Below, one piece after another: positions 19,044 to 29,700 of a stretch of 64,000 nucleotides of DNA. The translations under genes and the position numbers were made by a program. Origin of the DNA: Sphingobacterium sp. ML3W (GTDB lineage Bacteria; Bacteroidota; Bacteroidia; Sphingobacteriales; Sphingobacteriaceae). The stretch's first letter is position 1; each line of letters opens with the position of its first letter. A model generated the notes under the pieces. The model saw only the letters and a list, made by a program, of their open reading frames with translations, made no database searches and was not told where the DNA came from. Location: positions 3,968,001 to 4,032,000 of the forward strand of contig NZ_CP009278.1 of the NCBI RefSeq assembly GCF_000747525.1, read 5' to 3'.

Positions 19044-19379
19044 ATGATATCTATGCGCAAAGAAAACTCAACAAATTCTCTAAATGAAAAATCGTTGCAG
19101 ACATTTTGTAACGTTCATAGGGTACTTTCTCAAATCAGTGGAAGATGGAAAGTATCGCTCATTCTTGCCTTACAATATGAAAACTTGAAGTATTCGAGTT
19201 TTAAATCAATACTTCCTGATGTATCTGACAGAATTCTCGCAAAACAATTAAAGGAATTGGAAGATGCTAGCATCATTTATAATGAAAAAGATAAAACCCA
19301 ATCGCTTTATATATTAACAGAAAAAGGAAAGAAAATTGTGACAGTGCTCATTACTTTAGGGAATATTGATAAAAATTAG
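19044..19379 (+). CDS. HxlR-family transcriptional regulator
   Basis: This 111-aa winged-helix regulator matches the HxlR/DUF24 family: VLSQISGRWKVSLILAL at the start of the helix-turn-helix, YSSFKSILPDVSDRILAKQL as the recognition helix region, and LTEKGKKIV at the end. A second ATG at 19053 is an equally good start. It lies tail-to-tail with a VOC protein gene, overlapping it by four bases. HxlR proteins usually sense electrophiles or aldehydes; no ligand can be assigned here. It lacks the common N-terminal CPV-type cysteine but has one Cys in FCNVH. Confidence 0.85.
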   Translation: MISMRKENSTNSLNEKSLQTFCNVHRVLSQISGRWKVSLILALQYENLKYSSFKSILPDVSDRILAKQLKELEDASIIYNEKDKTQSLYILTEKGKKIVTVLITLGNIDKN

Positions 19380-19831
19380 AATTTAACTTGCTCTAAAAAC
19401 TCAATCACTTCTCCATTCGGACTATAAACCAAACTATTATGGACATTAACCGTCTTTTGTTTATTCACTAAATCAATATCAAAAACGCCATGACTCAAAT
19501 CTCTCGCACCTATTTTCAGAGCTTCATCCCTCGCCGTAGCCGCATCCTTAACTACGAAACAAATATGAAGAATTGAATTTTCTAACATCTCCTCATCGAT
19601 TTTTCTTTTTCTTCCTTGTGCAGGTATATCCGCATTCCCGTCACAGATTTCGATATAAGCGTTTATTCTTTCATGAAATAACATCACGCATCTCTCAAGT
19701 TTAAATTCCGGTAAAGACCACTCATGCAGCGTTTTAAAACCTAAGTGTTTGTAAAAATTTACTGTCTCATCAAATTTAGGAGCCTTCAATGAATAATGAT
19801 GAAACCCAATAATGTTTTCTGATAATTTCAT
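19376..19831 (-). CDS. VOC-family (glyoxalase/dioxygenase superfamily) protein
   Basis: This 151-aa protein has two betaalphabetabetabeta repeats: IIGFHHYSLKAPKFDETVNFYKHLGF, with the first metal His, and ILHICFVVKDAATARDEALKIGA, with a second His, ending VYSPNGEVIEFLEQ with the metal Glu. I choose MKLSEN at 19831; six more residues upstream are possible. TAAGTTTG on the minus strand at 19847-19854 could be its -7 box. It converges on the HxlR regulator gene. The exact reaction (glyoxalase, dioxygenase or resistance protein) is unknown. Confidence 0.8.
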   Translation of the reverse strand: MKLSENIIGFHHYSLKAPKFDETVNFYKHLGFKTLHEWSLPEFKLERCVMLFHERINAYIEICDGNADIPAQGRKRKIDEEMLENSILHICFVVKDAATARDEALKIGARDLSHGVFDIDLVNKQKTVNVHNSLVYSPNGEVIEFLEQVKF

Positions 19832-19985
19832 ACTGAATATTTTAAACAAACTTATGAATCACTTTACATTCGGTAAAGAACTTACAAAATTGTTAGCATA
19901 TCATTACTGCATTAACAAGAACTAACTTCCTAAAAAACAATTTAAAAAAAAACGATTCTCACAAAATATTGTTAATGTGTAAAAC

Positions 19986-21296
19986 ATGCAAATAATGGCA
20001 AAATCTAAATTTTTACGATTCTTTAATCTACATAGTGGCGAAGATAAGAAGGAAAATGTACTCGAAAATGTTGTAAATAACATTTCTTTCCGCGGTGCAA
20101 ATCTTTGGATTTTGGCTTGTGCCATTGTAATTGCATCCGTAGGATTAAATGTAAACTCGACCGCAGTCATCATTGGTGCGATGCTCATTTCTCCTTTAAT
20201 GAGTCCGATTGTAGGCGCCGGATTTGCTTTAGGAGTATATGATTTCCCATTATTAAAAAAGTCATTAAAAAATTTATTAATCGCCACCTTTGTAAGTTTA
20301 TTGGTATCCTTTTTATATTTTACATTAAGTCCTTTTAAAGATGCACAATCTGAATTATTGGCTAGAACGTCGCCCAATATATATGATGTATTAATTGCCT
20401 TTTTTGGTGGACTTGTTGGCGTTATCGCGATAACACGTGTCGAAAAAGGCAACCCCATACCTGGAGTTGCAATTGCGACAGCATTAATGCCTCCTTTATG
20501 TACAGCTGGCTATGGTCTCGCCATAGGAAATTTCTCCTATTTTGCAGGTGCATTATATTTATATACTATTAACTGTTTCTTTATTTGTCTCTCTACCTTT
20601 ATCATCGTAAAATACCTCAATTACCCAAAAGTAAATTTTGTGGATTCAAATCGGGAAAAGAAAATAACACGAGTTATTACGCTTATTATTCTCGTACTTA
20701 TCGTTCCCAGTGTATATTTTGCCTACACATTATTACAACAAAAACAATTTGCTCAAAAAGTCAGCAATTTCATCCAAAATTCCTTTACAGATAAAGGATA
20801 TACTGTCGTCTTTGAAAGAACTAACTATAACACCAATCCCAAAAAGTTAGAATTAGCATTTCTAATCAAAAAATTCAGCAAAGAGGAAGTTGAGGGCTTA
20901 AAAGAGCAATTAAAGGATTACGGCATAACCAATACAGAATTAATCATCCGCCAAGATAATAATGATCTAAAAGCAGATATACTCAATGAGATTAATAAAA
21001 AAGAGCAGAATCTTTCTGATAAAGACTTAAGAATAAAACAATTAAATGCCGAACTGAACAAATATCAAATCAACACACCAAATTTGCAACAAAATATCCA
21101 GGTATTATTCCCTCAAATAACGAGTTACAGCATAGGGATCCAAAACAAAATAATTAGTCAAGATAGCGTCAACAACACAATTTCATTAATCTATCAGACG
21201 GATAAAAAACTAAGCCCAGAAGAATCCTTAAAACTAGAAAATTGGATGAAAATTCAATTTCCAGAAAGAGAAGTTACAATCATTGAGAACAACTAG
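19986..21296 (+). CDS. DUF389-domain membrane protein
   Basis: This 436-aa inner-membrane protein has a short cytoplasmic start, then the DUF389 core: FRGANLWILACAIVIASVGLN, STAVIIGAMLISPLMSPIVGAG, and VLIAFFGGLVGVIAITRVEKG with PGVAIATALMPPLCTAGYG. About six membrane spans are followed by a 190-residue soluble tail with a charged coiled-coil-like stretch (KEQNLSDKDLRIKQLNAEL). The family has no established function. An ATG at 19995 (MAKSKF) is an alternative start. It appears to be monocistronic. Confidence 0.85.
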   Translation: MQIMAKSKFLRFFNLHSGEDKKENVLENVVNNISFRGANLWILACAIVIASVGLNVNSTAVIIGAMLISPLMSPIVGAGFALGVYDFPLLKKSLKNLLIATFVSLLVSFLYFTLSPFKDAQSELLARTSPNIYDVLIAFFGGLVGVIAITRVEKGNPIPGVAIATALMPPLCTAGYGLAIGNFSYFAGALYLYTINCFFICLSTFIIVKYLNYPKVNFVDSNREKKITRVITLIILVLIVPSVYFAYTLLQQKQFAQKVSNFIQNSFTDKGYTVVFERTNYNTNPKKLELAFLIKKFSKEEVEGLKEQLKDYGITNTELIIRQDNNDLKADILNEINKKEQNLSDKDLRIKQLNAELNKYQINTPNLQQNIQVLFPQITSYSIGIQNKIISQDSVNNTISLIYQTDKKLSPEESLKLENWMKIQFPEREVTIIENN

Positions 21297-21464
21297 AATA
21301 TCGACCATAAAAACTTGAAATAAAAGTATTTATAAAACTTATTTTCTTGCCATATGCCAAGTGCAAGCATAAAAATATGATGTAAATTACAACGGACAAC
21401 TATGGGTAAAACCTCACTTTTGCCTCACTAAAATACTGGAGTAAATGTTCCTAAATATAAATAA

Positions 21465-21839
21465 ATGAAAAAGAATAAAATAATTTTTTGGTCCGCTACG
21501 ATTGTTATATTTTTATTTGAAGCAATCATGCCGCTATGCACCCTCATCTTCTCTCCCGAAAACTTTAATGTCGGAACGAAACCTTTGGGATATCCCGATT
21601 ACTTCACTTATGCCCTCATTATTTGCAAATTACTTGGAGCGACTACTCTAATTATCCCCAAAATCCATCCAAAAATAAAAGAATGGGCATATGCCGGCCT
21701 AACCTTTAATTTGGTATTTGCTGTTATCAGTCATGCTGTTGTAGATCATAACATTAGCTATATACTAGCTCCGGTTGTAGTGGGTGCTATACTAGCAGTG
21801 TCTTATATCTATAACCAAAAAATAAAACCCATAGACTAA
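21465..21839 (+). CDS. DoxX-like small membrane protein
   Basis: This 124-aa protein has four hydrophobic segments: IIFWSATIVIFLFEAIMPL, YALIICKLLGATTLIIP, WAYAGLTFNLVFAVISH and ILAPVVVGAILAVSYIY. The spacing and the GYPDYFTYALIICKLLGA pattern match the DoxX-like family, a loosely defined group of quinone-related membrane proteins. No catalytic residue is evident. It stands alone, with a long hairpin 70 bp downstream. Confidence 0.75.
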   Translation: MKKNKIIFWSATIVIFLFEAIMPLCTLIFSPENFNVGTKPLGYPDYFTYALIICKLLGATTLIIPKIHPKIKEWAYAGLTFNLVFAVISHAVVDHNISYILAPVVVGAILAVSYIYNQKIKPID

Positions 21840-22544
21840 AACAAAGAAATAATAGCTACAAAGGTTTGATCATCTTTAAAACCAACACGTAAAATAATAT
21901 TCTCTTTACGAGCTTTCATTAATAATGATTTTTTGATAAAACCATTATTAATGAAAGCTTTTATATAAAAACTTGCGCTAACAATCCTATTTTTCAGCTC
22001 AGTTTCTTCGGGTTTACGACGATATAATCTGAAAAATTATTTTTTTTATATTATTCTTTGCATCTTTTTTTGTTACCTGTCAATCTGTAGGTTCCCAACA
22101 TCATTTTTTGAGATTGCTATATTAAACACCAATTATACAATGATTTTTTTCTGAAGTTCTGGTAAATGATTGTGCCAAGTAAGAGTTGAATATCCAGATA
22201 TCGCATCAATTAAAACAAAGGAATGAAGCTAATCAAATTTTGAAGTGAAAATTCTTTCTATTGAAAAAGCAACTGTAAATATAGAAAGGATACGTATAAC
22301 CGATGAAAAAACCATCCTTTACAGAAAAGTTGATTGAGATATTCGAAAAGTACTCCTGTTTATAAAATGGATATGCGAACTTGAACGACAGACAAGGTTC
22401 TTGAAGGTAAACAAGTATAATCTTACAACGAATTCAAAGTAACTACATACCTAAAGTAGATTCTTTATTTAATGAATTTTATACCTTTGAAAAAAATGTT
22501 CTGAAAAAAGTCAATTATAATTTAAACAGGGAAAAATAATCGTA
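21840..22544. other. 705-bp intergenic region with a hairpin and decayed coding fragments
   Basis: The region holds a 17-bp inverted repeat at 21912-21960. It also has short stretches that read like broken coding sequence on the plus strand: a GTG at 22246 opens about 30 codons (VKILSIEKATVNIERIRITD...), and an ATG at 22303 in another frame opens 20 codons (MKKPSFTEKLIEIFEKYSCL). No family can be named and nothing intact remains. Confidence 0.4.
21912..21960. repeat. perfect 17-bp inverted repeat downstream of the DoxX-like gene
   Basis: AGCTTTCATTAATAATG (21912-21928) pairs perfectly with 21944-21960 across a 15-nt loop that is mostly T and A. TTTATAT follows on the plus strand, so it could terminate the DoxX-like transcript. 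Confidence 0.55.
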
Positions 22545-23072
22545 ATGGAAAAAGAAACAAAAATATATCGGAACTCAAAAAAGACAAAAAAACTATTATT
22601 GACTTCTATAGGAGTATGTATCATTTTGTTAATTGTTATTATATACAGCGCAGGAATATTTGATGGCGAGTTGAAAACTAAACCACTTGTATTTTCGTCT
22701 GCCGCATTTTTAATCATGCTCATTCTTCTGCTGAAGACCCTCCTAAGTTTAAAAGATAAAAGTCCCTTAATTGAATTAAATAATCAAAACTTTTATGGGA
22801 AGACCACGCCCTTGTCAAAATCTTTTGGAATTGTGAATTGGGAAGATGTCGCTGATATCCAATTACAAAAATCAGGGGGCGACACGTTAGTCGTTGTCAC
22901 GTTAAACAATCCTGAGAAATACGAGGGCAGACTTTCAAAAATGCTTTGGAATATGGCCTATAATAACACGACTAATCAGTTAATGCTAATGTATTCATCT
23001 TCTGAGATTGACATTGACCACAATGCACTATTCGACCTATTTAGTAACTTTTGGAAGAAAAGTACGGATTAA
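22545..23072 (+). CDS. small membrane protein resembling the STM3941 family
   Basis: This 175-aa protein has a basic cytoplasmic start, two adjacent membrane spans (LLLTSIGVCIILLIVIIYSAGIF and FSSAAFLIMLILLLKTLL) and then a soluble PH-like domain: LIELNNQNFYGKTTPLS, GIVNWEDVADIQLQ, VVVTLNNPEKY. The layout of two helices plus an 'I-W-E-D' strand is that of STM3941-type proteins of unknown function. It is followed 23 bp later by a very strong stem-loop and is probably monocistronic. Confidence 0.6.
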   Translation: MEKETKIYRNSKKTKKLLLTSIGVCIILLIVIIYSAGIFDGELKTKPLVFSSAAFLIMLILLLKTLLSLKDKSPLIELNNQNFYGKTTPLSKSFGIVNWEDVADIQLQKSGGDTLVVVTLNNPEKYEGRLSKMLWNMAYNNTTNQLMLMYSSSEIDIDHNALFDLFSNFWKKSTD

Positions 23073-23095
23073 AAAGCTTAAATCATTTCTTTCAA

Positions 23096-23148
23096 GTTTT
23101 ACAATTGTTAAAAGTCCTGAAATCTAAGACTTTTAACAATTGTAAAAC
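23096..23148. terminator. perfect 21-bp stem-loop
   Basis: GTTTTACAATTGTTAAAAGTC (23096-23116) pairs base for base with 23128-23148 across an 11-nt loop. It begins 23 bp after a stop codon, so it probably terminates that transcript. No separate T tract follows; the stem itself is AT-rich. It insulates the megasynthase cluster from upstream genes. Confidence 0.55.
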
Positions 23149-23731
23149 AAAAGCCTTATTAAAAGACACCCATAATTCCCTGCATTTGAATCGAACCTAT
23201 GTCCCCCCTATGTCCAAACCATAGCATGATAAAATTGTTCTAACTCAAAAAAAATCCTACAACTGCTAATGACCTTATATAAAATAACAAATCTTTAAGC
23301 AGCCATCGCACAAATGACTAATCAGCAATTTACAAAAAACAGGAACATACTATTTCTTACAATTTTGGAATATTAATTTTTAACCCTATTCTCTTTTCTG
23401 AAATAACAAAATTTTAAAAAATAAATTACGCCAATAATCTGGGCTAAATGGTGCACTTCTAAAAGTTATTTTAATTTCCAGCATTAGTCATAGCTGACAA
23501 AATAATGTACTGAGAGCCCATCTAAGCCCAAAACATACCAATAAATTAATATTCTCCAAAATAAATCAAACTATAACATCTTAGTTAATCATACACAAGC
23601 TATTAATACTTTTTTGTTAAAAAACTATTATCAAATTTCCCTTATTATTAAAAACACGATAAAAATTAGCTATTTTTATGGCGCCATAACCATCTACCGC
23701 TATTAATACCGAAAGGTGTTACTGCTTTGTT
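23149..23731. other. 583-bp region upstream of the megasynthase operon
   Basis: This is AT-rich and without a coding ORF. It must hold the promoter of the eight-gene biosynthetic operon. The best visible candidates are imperfect: TACTTTTTTG near 23610 and a TATTTTTATGG stretch near 23672. No clear operator or riboswitch was seen. Confidence 0.45.
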
Positions 23732-26700
23732 ATGGAAGCTCCTGCTATCATCTCAAAAACATCAATGAAAAATTTAACAATAATTGGATTAACGCCATTT
23801 GAAAAGCCTGACGTCAACCTTATGCCAAAATTGTATCAGGCAGGTGCATATCCATTTTTAAGCTTAGGCAATCAGTTAACAAGTGCTCAAGAATCTCTAG
23901 ATGAACTTGAACAGTTAGCTATACCTGCATGTGGAATTTACATTCCTAACGCTGAATTTAAATCACTCCAGATTCCAGAAAAAGTAAAGTATATCATACT
24001 TCCTGCTGGTAGTTCGATACAACTGACTTCGGATATACCGATTTTGTATCAAGTAAATAGTATTGAGGAAGCTAGACAAGCCGAGAAATCAGGTGCAAAA
24101 GGTATTATTATAAAAGGAAACGAGGCCGGTGGTTTAGTCGGTTACGAATCAACTTTTGTGTTATTTCAACGCGTAATTAAAGAAATTCAGACCATCCCAA
24201 TATGGGTGCAAGGAGGGATAGGGCTCCACACAGCTGCGGCGGCCAAAGCCTTGGGAGCTACTGGAATTGTATTGGACAGCCAGTTGGCATTATTCCCTGA
24301 AAGTGTAGTTCCCAAGACATTCAAAGAACTATGTTCAAAGCTGAATGGCACAGAAACTAAGGTTATTGCGAACCATCGGGTATTGGTCAGACCAAATTCC
24401 CCTAAATTACCCGAAAATATCAATGCTCAAGATCTCGTACAATATTTCAGTGATTTAGACCCTACCCAAAGCTATATCCCCATGGGACAGGATATTTCAC
24501 TTGCCATAGATTTATATGAAGATTTCAAAAATCTAAAGAAAATGATTTTTGGATTCAAGGAAGCTATGTATGGGCATTTAAAACAGGCGAAGACGTTAAA
24601 CATCATCCGTCAGGACAATATTATGGCGAAGCAACTTGGCTTACGTTATCCGATTGCTCAAGGACCAATGACACGAGTTAGTGATGTTCCTTCATTTGCC
24701 AAGGCCGTTTCTGAAGCGGGTGCACTATCTTTCGTTGCCCTATCTTTACTTAAAGGAGAAGCAGCAAAAGCTTTAATTACAGAAACTAAAGCCCTTGCTG
24801 GGGGAAAAACATGGGGTGTTGGCATTTTAGGATTTGCTCCTCAAGAATTAAGAGATGAACAAGCTTCCTATATCTTAGCGGCAAAACCTCCTGTGATACT
24901 AATTGCCGGAGGAAGACCTGCACAAGCGAAAATATTCGAAAAAGCAGGAATACAAACCTTCCTGCACGTTCCTTCACCTGCGCTATTAGATATTTTCTTA
25001 AAAGAAGGTGCTAAAAACTTCATCTTTGAAGGTCGTGAATGTGGTGGTCACGTTGGACCACTCTCAAGTATGGTCTTATGGGAAAAACAAATTGAGCGCA
25101 TTTTAAAAGAAGAGCATCCTGAAAACATCAGTGTATTTTTTGCAGGTGGGATCCATGACTCTTTTTCAACTGCTTTTGTTTCCATCATGGCAGCTCCATT
25201 AGCAGCTAGAGGTGTCAAAATTGGGGTATTAATGGGAACAGCTTACCTCTATACACAAGAAGCGGTAAGTACTGGGGCCATCCAACAAGAGTTTCAGAAT
25301 CAAGCCCTCGATGCAAAAGATACGGTCTTATTAGAGACAGCTCCGGGACATGAAACACGTTGTTTGAATACTGCTTTTGCGGCTCATTTTAATACCGAAA
25401 AAACGAAACTACTAACCGCTGGTGTAGATAAAAAGCAGGTCTGGGAACAACTCGAAAAACTAAATGTAGGTCGCTTACGCATAGCGGCTAAAGGTGTGGA
25501 ACGTCAAGGCGATAAGCTTATCGATATACCTAAAAACAAACAATTAGACTTAGGTATGTATATGATCGGTCAAGTCGCTACGATGCAAAATCAAGCAATG
25601 TCCCTTGCCGAGCTCCATGAAAACGTGAGTACAGACAATTTTATACATATTCAAGAGGCCTCCTTACCTGAAGAACCCACATCATTGGAAAAACCATTGG
25701 ATGTGGCTGTAATTGGTATGGAATGTATTTTCCCAGGTGCTAAAAACTTGGAAGAATACTGGCGCAATATTATTTTAGGAAAAGACAGCGTAACGGAAGT
25801 ACCTGATGAACGCTGGAATAAAGATTTATATTATCACCCAGATGTAGATGGTCCAGATGTATCCCATTCAAAATGGGGTGGATTCATTCCTAAAATAGAT
25901 TTTGATCCTTTGGCATTTGGAATCCCACCTCAATCTCTTGCTGCTATCGAGCCGACACAGTTATTAACATTATTGGTCGCTAAACGTGCCATGGACAATG
26001 CTGGATATGGAGATAAAAGTGTTAACAGAGAAAATATATCGGTTATTATCGGTGCTGAAGGAGGTAACGACTTAGCCAATAGCTATAGCTTTAGAGGATA
26101 TTACAAGCAGGTTTTTGGAGAGCTCCATGAAGAAGTAAAGATTGCATTACCGCATACTACTGAGGATTCCTTCCCTGGTATTTTAGCCAACGTTATCGCT
26201 GGTCGTATTACGAATCGTCTCGATCTTGGTGGGCGAAATTTCACTGTAGACGCAGCTTGTGCATCATCTCTAGCAGCTGTTGATTTAGCCTGTCAAGAAT
26301 TGATTTTAGGTAAATCGGATATGGTATTAGCGGGTGGCGCCGATTTACATAATGGTATCAACGACTACCTGATGTTTTCAAGTACTCACGCTCTTTCTAG
26401 AAAAGGTCGGTGCGCGACATTTGATAGTGATGCCGATGGTATTGCATTAGGTGAAGGTGTTGCCATCATGGTATTAAAACGATACGAAGACGCTATACGG
26501 GATGGTGACCGCATCTATTCTGTGATAAAAGGTGTGGGCGGATCAAGCGACGGTAAAGCTCTTGGCCTTACTGCTCCAAGAAAAATTGGCCAAGTACGTG
26601 CGCTAGAACGGGCATATGCGCAAGCGGGCATCAGCCCAGCACGTGTTGGATTAGTAGAAGCTCATGGAACAGGAACAGTCGTTGGAGATAAAACGGAGCT

Positions 26701-29700
26701 GAGTGCACTGACAAATCTATTCAGCCGCTCGGGTGCTTTGCCTGGCCAAACTCATTTGGGATCTGTAAAAACACAAATTGGGCATACCAAATGTGCTGCC
26801 GGATTAGCTGGACTAATTAAGGCTTCATTGTCCGTATATCACGGGATAAAACCCCCTACTCTTCACCTTCAGCAACCAAATGCTTATTATAATGCAGAAA
26901 CTAGCCCCTTTGCATTTTATGCTGAAAGTGGATTATGGACAGAAAAGAATCGTTATGCTGGAGTTAGTGCCTTTGGTTTCGGTGGAACAAATTTCCACAC
27001 CGTAATTGCAAATCATCCTATAGAGAACAGTACCGCTACTCTTCAAGCTTGGCCATCAGAACTTTTTGTCTTCCGTGGGAATACCTACGATGCAGCTAAA
27101 CATCAATTGATACAGATTAAATCCATATTAGACACCAACGATGATATCCCTTTAAAAAATATAGCCTATAGCTTAGCCACTGGATCTATAGATCCAGTTC
27201 AATTAAGCATCGTTGCCGATACTGCAGAGGATTTGATGATGAAAATCGAATTGGTACTCTCTGGTATTGAAAGTAAAGACACATACATCGTCAAACAAAA
27301 AGCTGGAAAAGTTGCCTTTCTATTCCCTGGTCAAGGTAGTCAACGTATCAATATGGCTCGCAACCTATTTGTATTATTCCCTGAAATGCGCAAACTACTA
27401 GTAGGACATCCTGAACTGGAACAAGTCGTTTTCCCTTCTGCTACTTTTGATGACCAGACACTGAAACAACAAAAGGAAACCATTAAAGATACCCGTTTAG
27501 CGCAACCATTATTGGGTATTATCGATCTTGCTATTGCTAAATTTCTGCAATCTTTAGGTATCATTCCAGATATGCTTGCAGGTCATAGTTATGGTGAATT
27601 ACCTGCTCTATGTTTTGCTGGTGTATTTGCCGAAGATAAATTGGTAGAATTAAGTACCAAAAGAGCTCAAGCTATTCTAGACGCAGTAGAAGATGGTGAT
27701 GCAGGCACGATGGTGGCCATAAACGCAACAGCAGGTCGTTTAAAATCTATTGTTGAACAAGTAGAAGATTGCTATTTGGTCAATTTTAATGCGCCATCAC
27801 AATGTGTAGCAGCCGGAAGCACAATCGGCATCCATAAATTAATGGACCTGTTAAAGCAGGAACGCATTTCTGCTAAAAAACTGGAGGTTGCTTGTGCTTT
27901 TCATAGTCCCCTGGTCAATCAATCTAAAGAACTGTACCAAACGGTCCTAAATGATATTTCTTTCCAGAATATGAAAATTCCGGTTTGGTCCAATACCTCT
28001 GCCGCATTATATCCAACAGATAGCACGGAAATCAAAACAAGATTAACAGATCATTTAGTTGAACCTGTTCGTTTTGTTGAAGAGATTGAGGCCATGTATG
28101 ATGATGGAGCCCGTATATTTATCGAAGTGGGTCCTGGAAAAGTATTGACAGGCTTGACTAAATCTTGTTTAGATAAAGACGAGGTAACGCTCCATGTCGA
28201 AGATAACAGCCATGATAAGCTGCCCCATCTGCTGGGAATGCTGGCACAATACTTAGGTACAGGGCGTAGCTTTAACATTAGTCAACTTTTTGATGGTCGT
28301 GATGTTGCTTTTATCCATATTGACCAACCTGAACTTTATAAGAAAAATTCTGCTATTTGGCGTGTTAATGGACAATCTGCCCTACCTACTACGGGTACAT
28401 TGCCTACCAATGGCGCTTTACCCATATTAACTCCTTTGCAAATGAACAACTTTGCCAATCAACCGGCATCTGCATCTGAAAGTCAACTTGCTACCGAACG
28501 CATGTTGCAAGAGTATTTGAATAGTATGAAACTACTGATACAAGCGCAACGTGATGTCATGCTGACCTTTTTAGGTCAAAATCCAGGTGTAAATCCAATG
28601 CCTGTTCCTACTCCAATCTTGCCTAATGTCGTTATTGAACGTCAAGCAGCATTACCTGCAGCTCCAATTGTACAACAATTACCAAGCGTAAGCCAAGTAA
28701 GAACAGCTCCGGTAAAAGATATTAAAACGATATTACTACAGGTTGTAAGTGAAAAAACGGGCTATCCGCAAGAAATGTTGGGTATGGAAATGGATCTTGA
28801 AGCGGATTTAAGCATTGACTCCATCAAAAGAGTGGAAATCATTGGAACTCTCCGTACTGAACTGAACCTTTTCTCGGGTGGTAATAGCAACGAAGATACG
28901 ATCATGGAACAGTTAGCAGCGATTAAAACCTTAAGTGGTTTGGTCTCTTGGTTAACAGAATTAACGGGTGAAACAGTCTTAACGGAAATACCGATAGCAA
29001 CTGAATCTACAGGTTCAAATATAGCAAATTCGCCACTTACACTTCAAGAACTACAATCGGAAATTTTGGATATTGTAAGTGAAAAAACAGGCTATCCCAA
29101 AGAGATGCTTGGACTTGACTTAGATATGGAAGCTGACTTAAGTATTGACTCGATTAAACGGATGGAAATCATCAGTGACCTTAAGACCAAAATTGGTTTT
29201 GGTAATGATATGGACCAAGCAGATGATTTAATGGAAAAACTGGCTGCAATCAAAACATTGAATGGATTGGCTACCTGGATTAAAGACATGAGTCAAGATG
29301 ATGAACCTGTTCAAAGCACCCTATCACGTTTGAGCCTCGGATTAGCTCCTGCAGCATTGCCACTCACTCAAAACATGGAACTCATCAAGGGAAAACGTTT
29401 TGCCATTACAAAAGATAATAGTGAGCAAGCGATAGCGATAAAAAACAGTCTGCAGAAGTATGGAGCTTTTGTAGAATTAATCGACATCGATGCTAATCTT
29501 TCTGATTTTGATGGACTGATTATGCTTCATCTTTTCACTTCAACAGTTAAACATAGTATCATTGATTATATTTCATTGATTCAGAAACTTGATTTTGATA
29601 AAGCGAAGTGGATTTATTTAATCTCAGATACTTCATCACATCTCAATGAGTTAAAAGACATCAATGTACTAAGGCATTATCAAGGTTTCTCAGGTTTATT

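Noticed and set aside
19922-20458. 178-codon minus-strand ORF
   Set aside because: It is antisense to the clear DUF389 membrane protein gene and has no family features.
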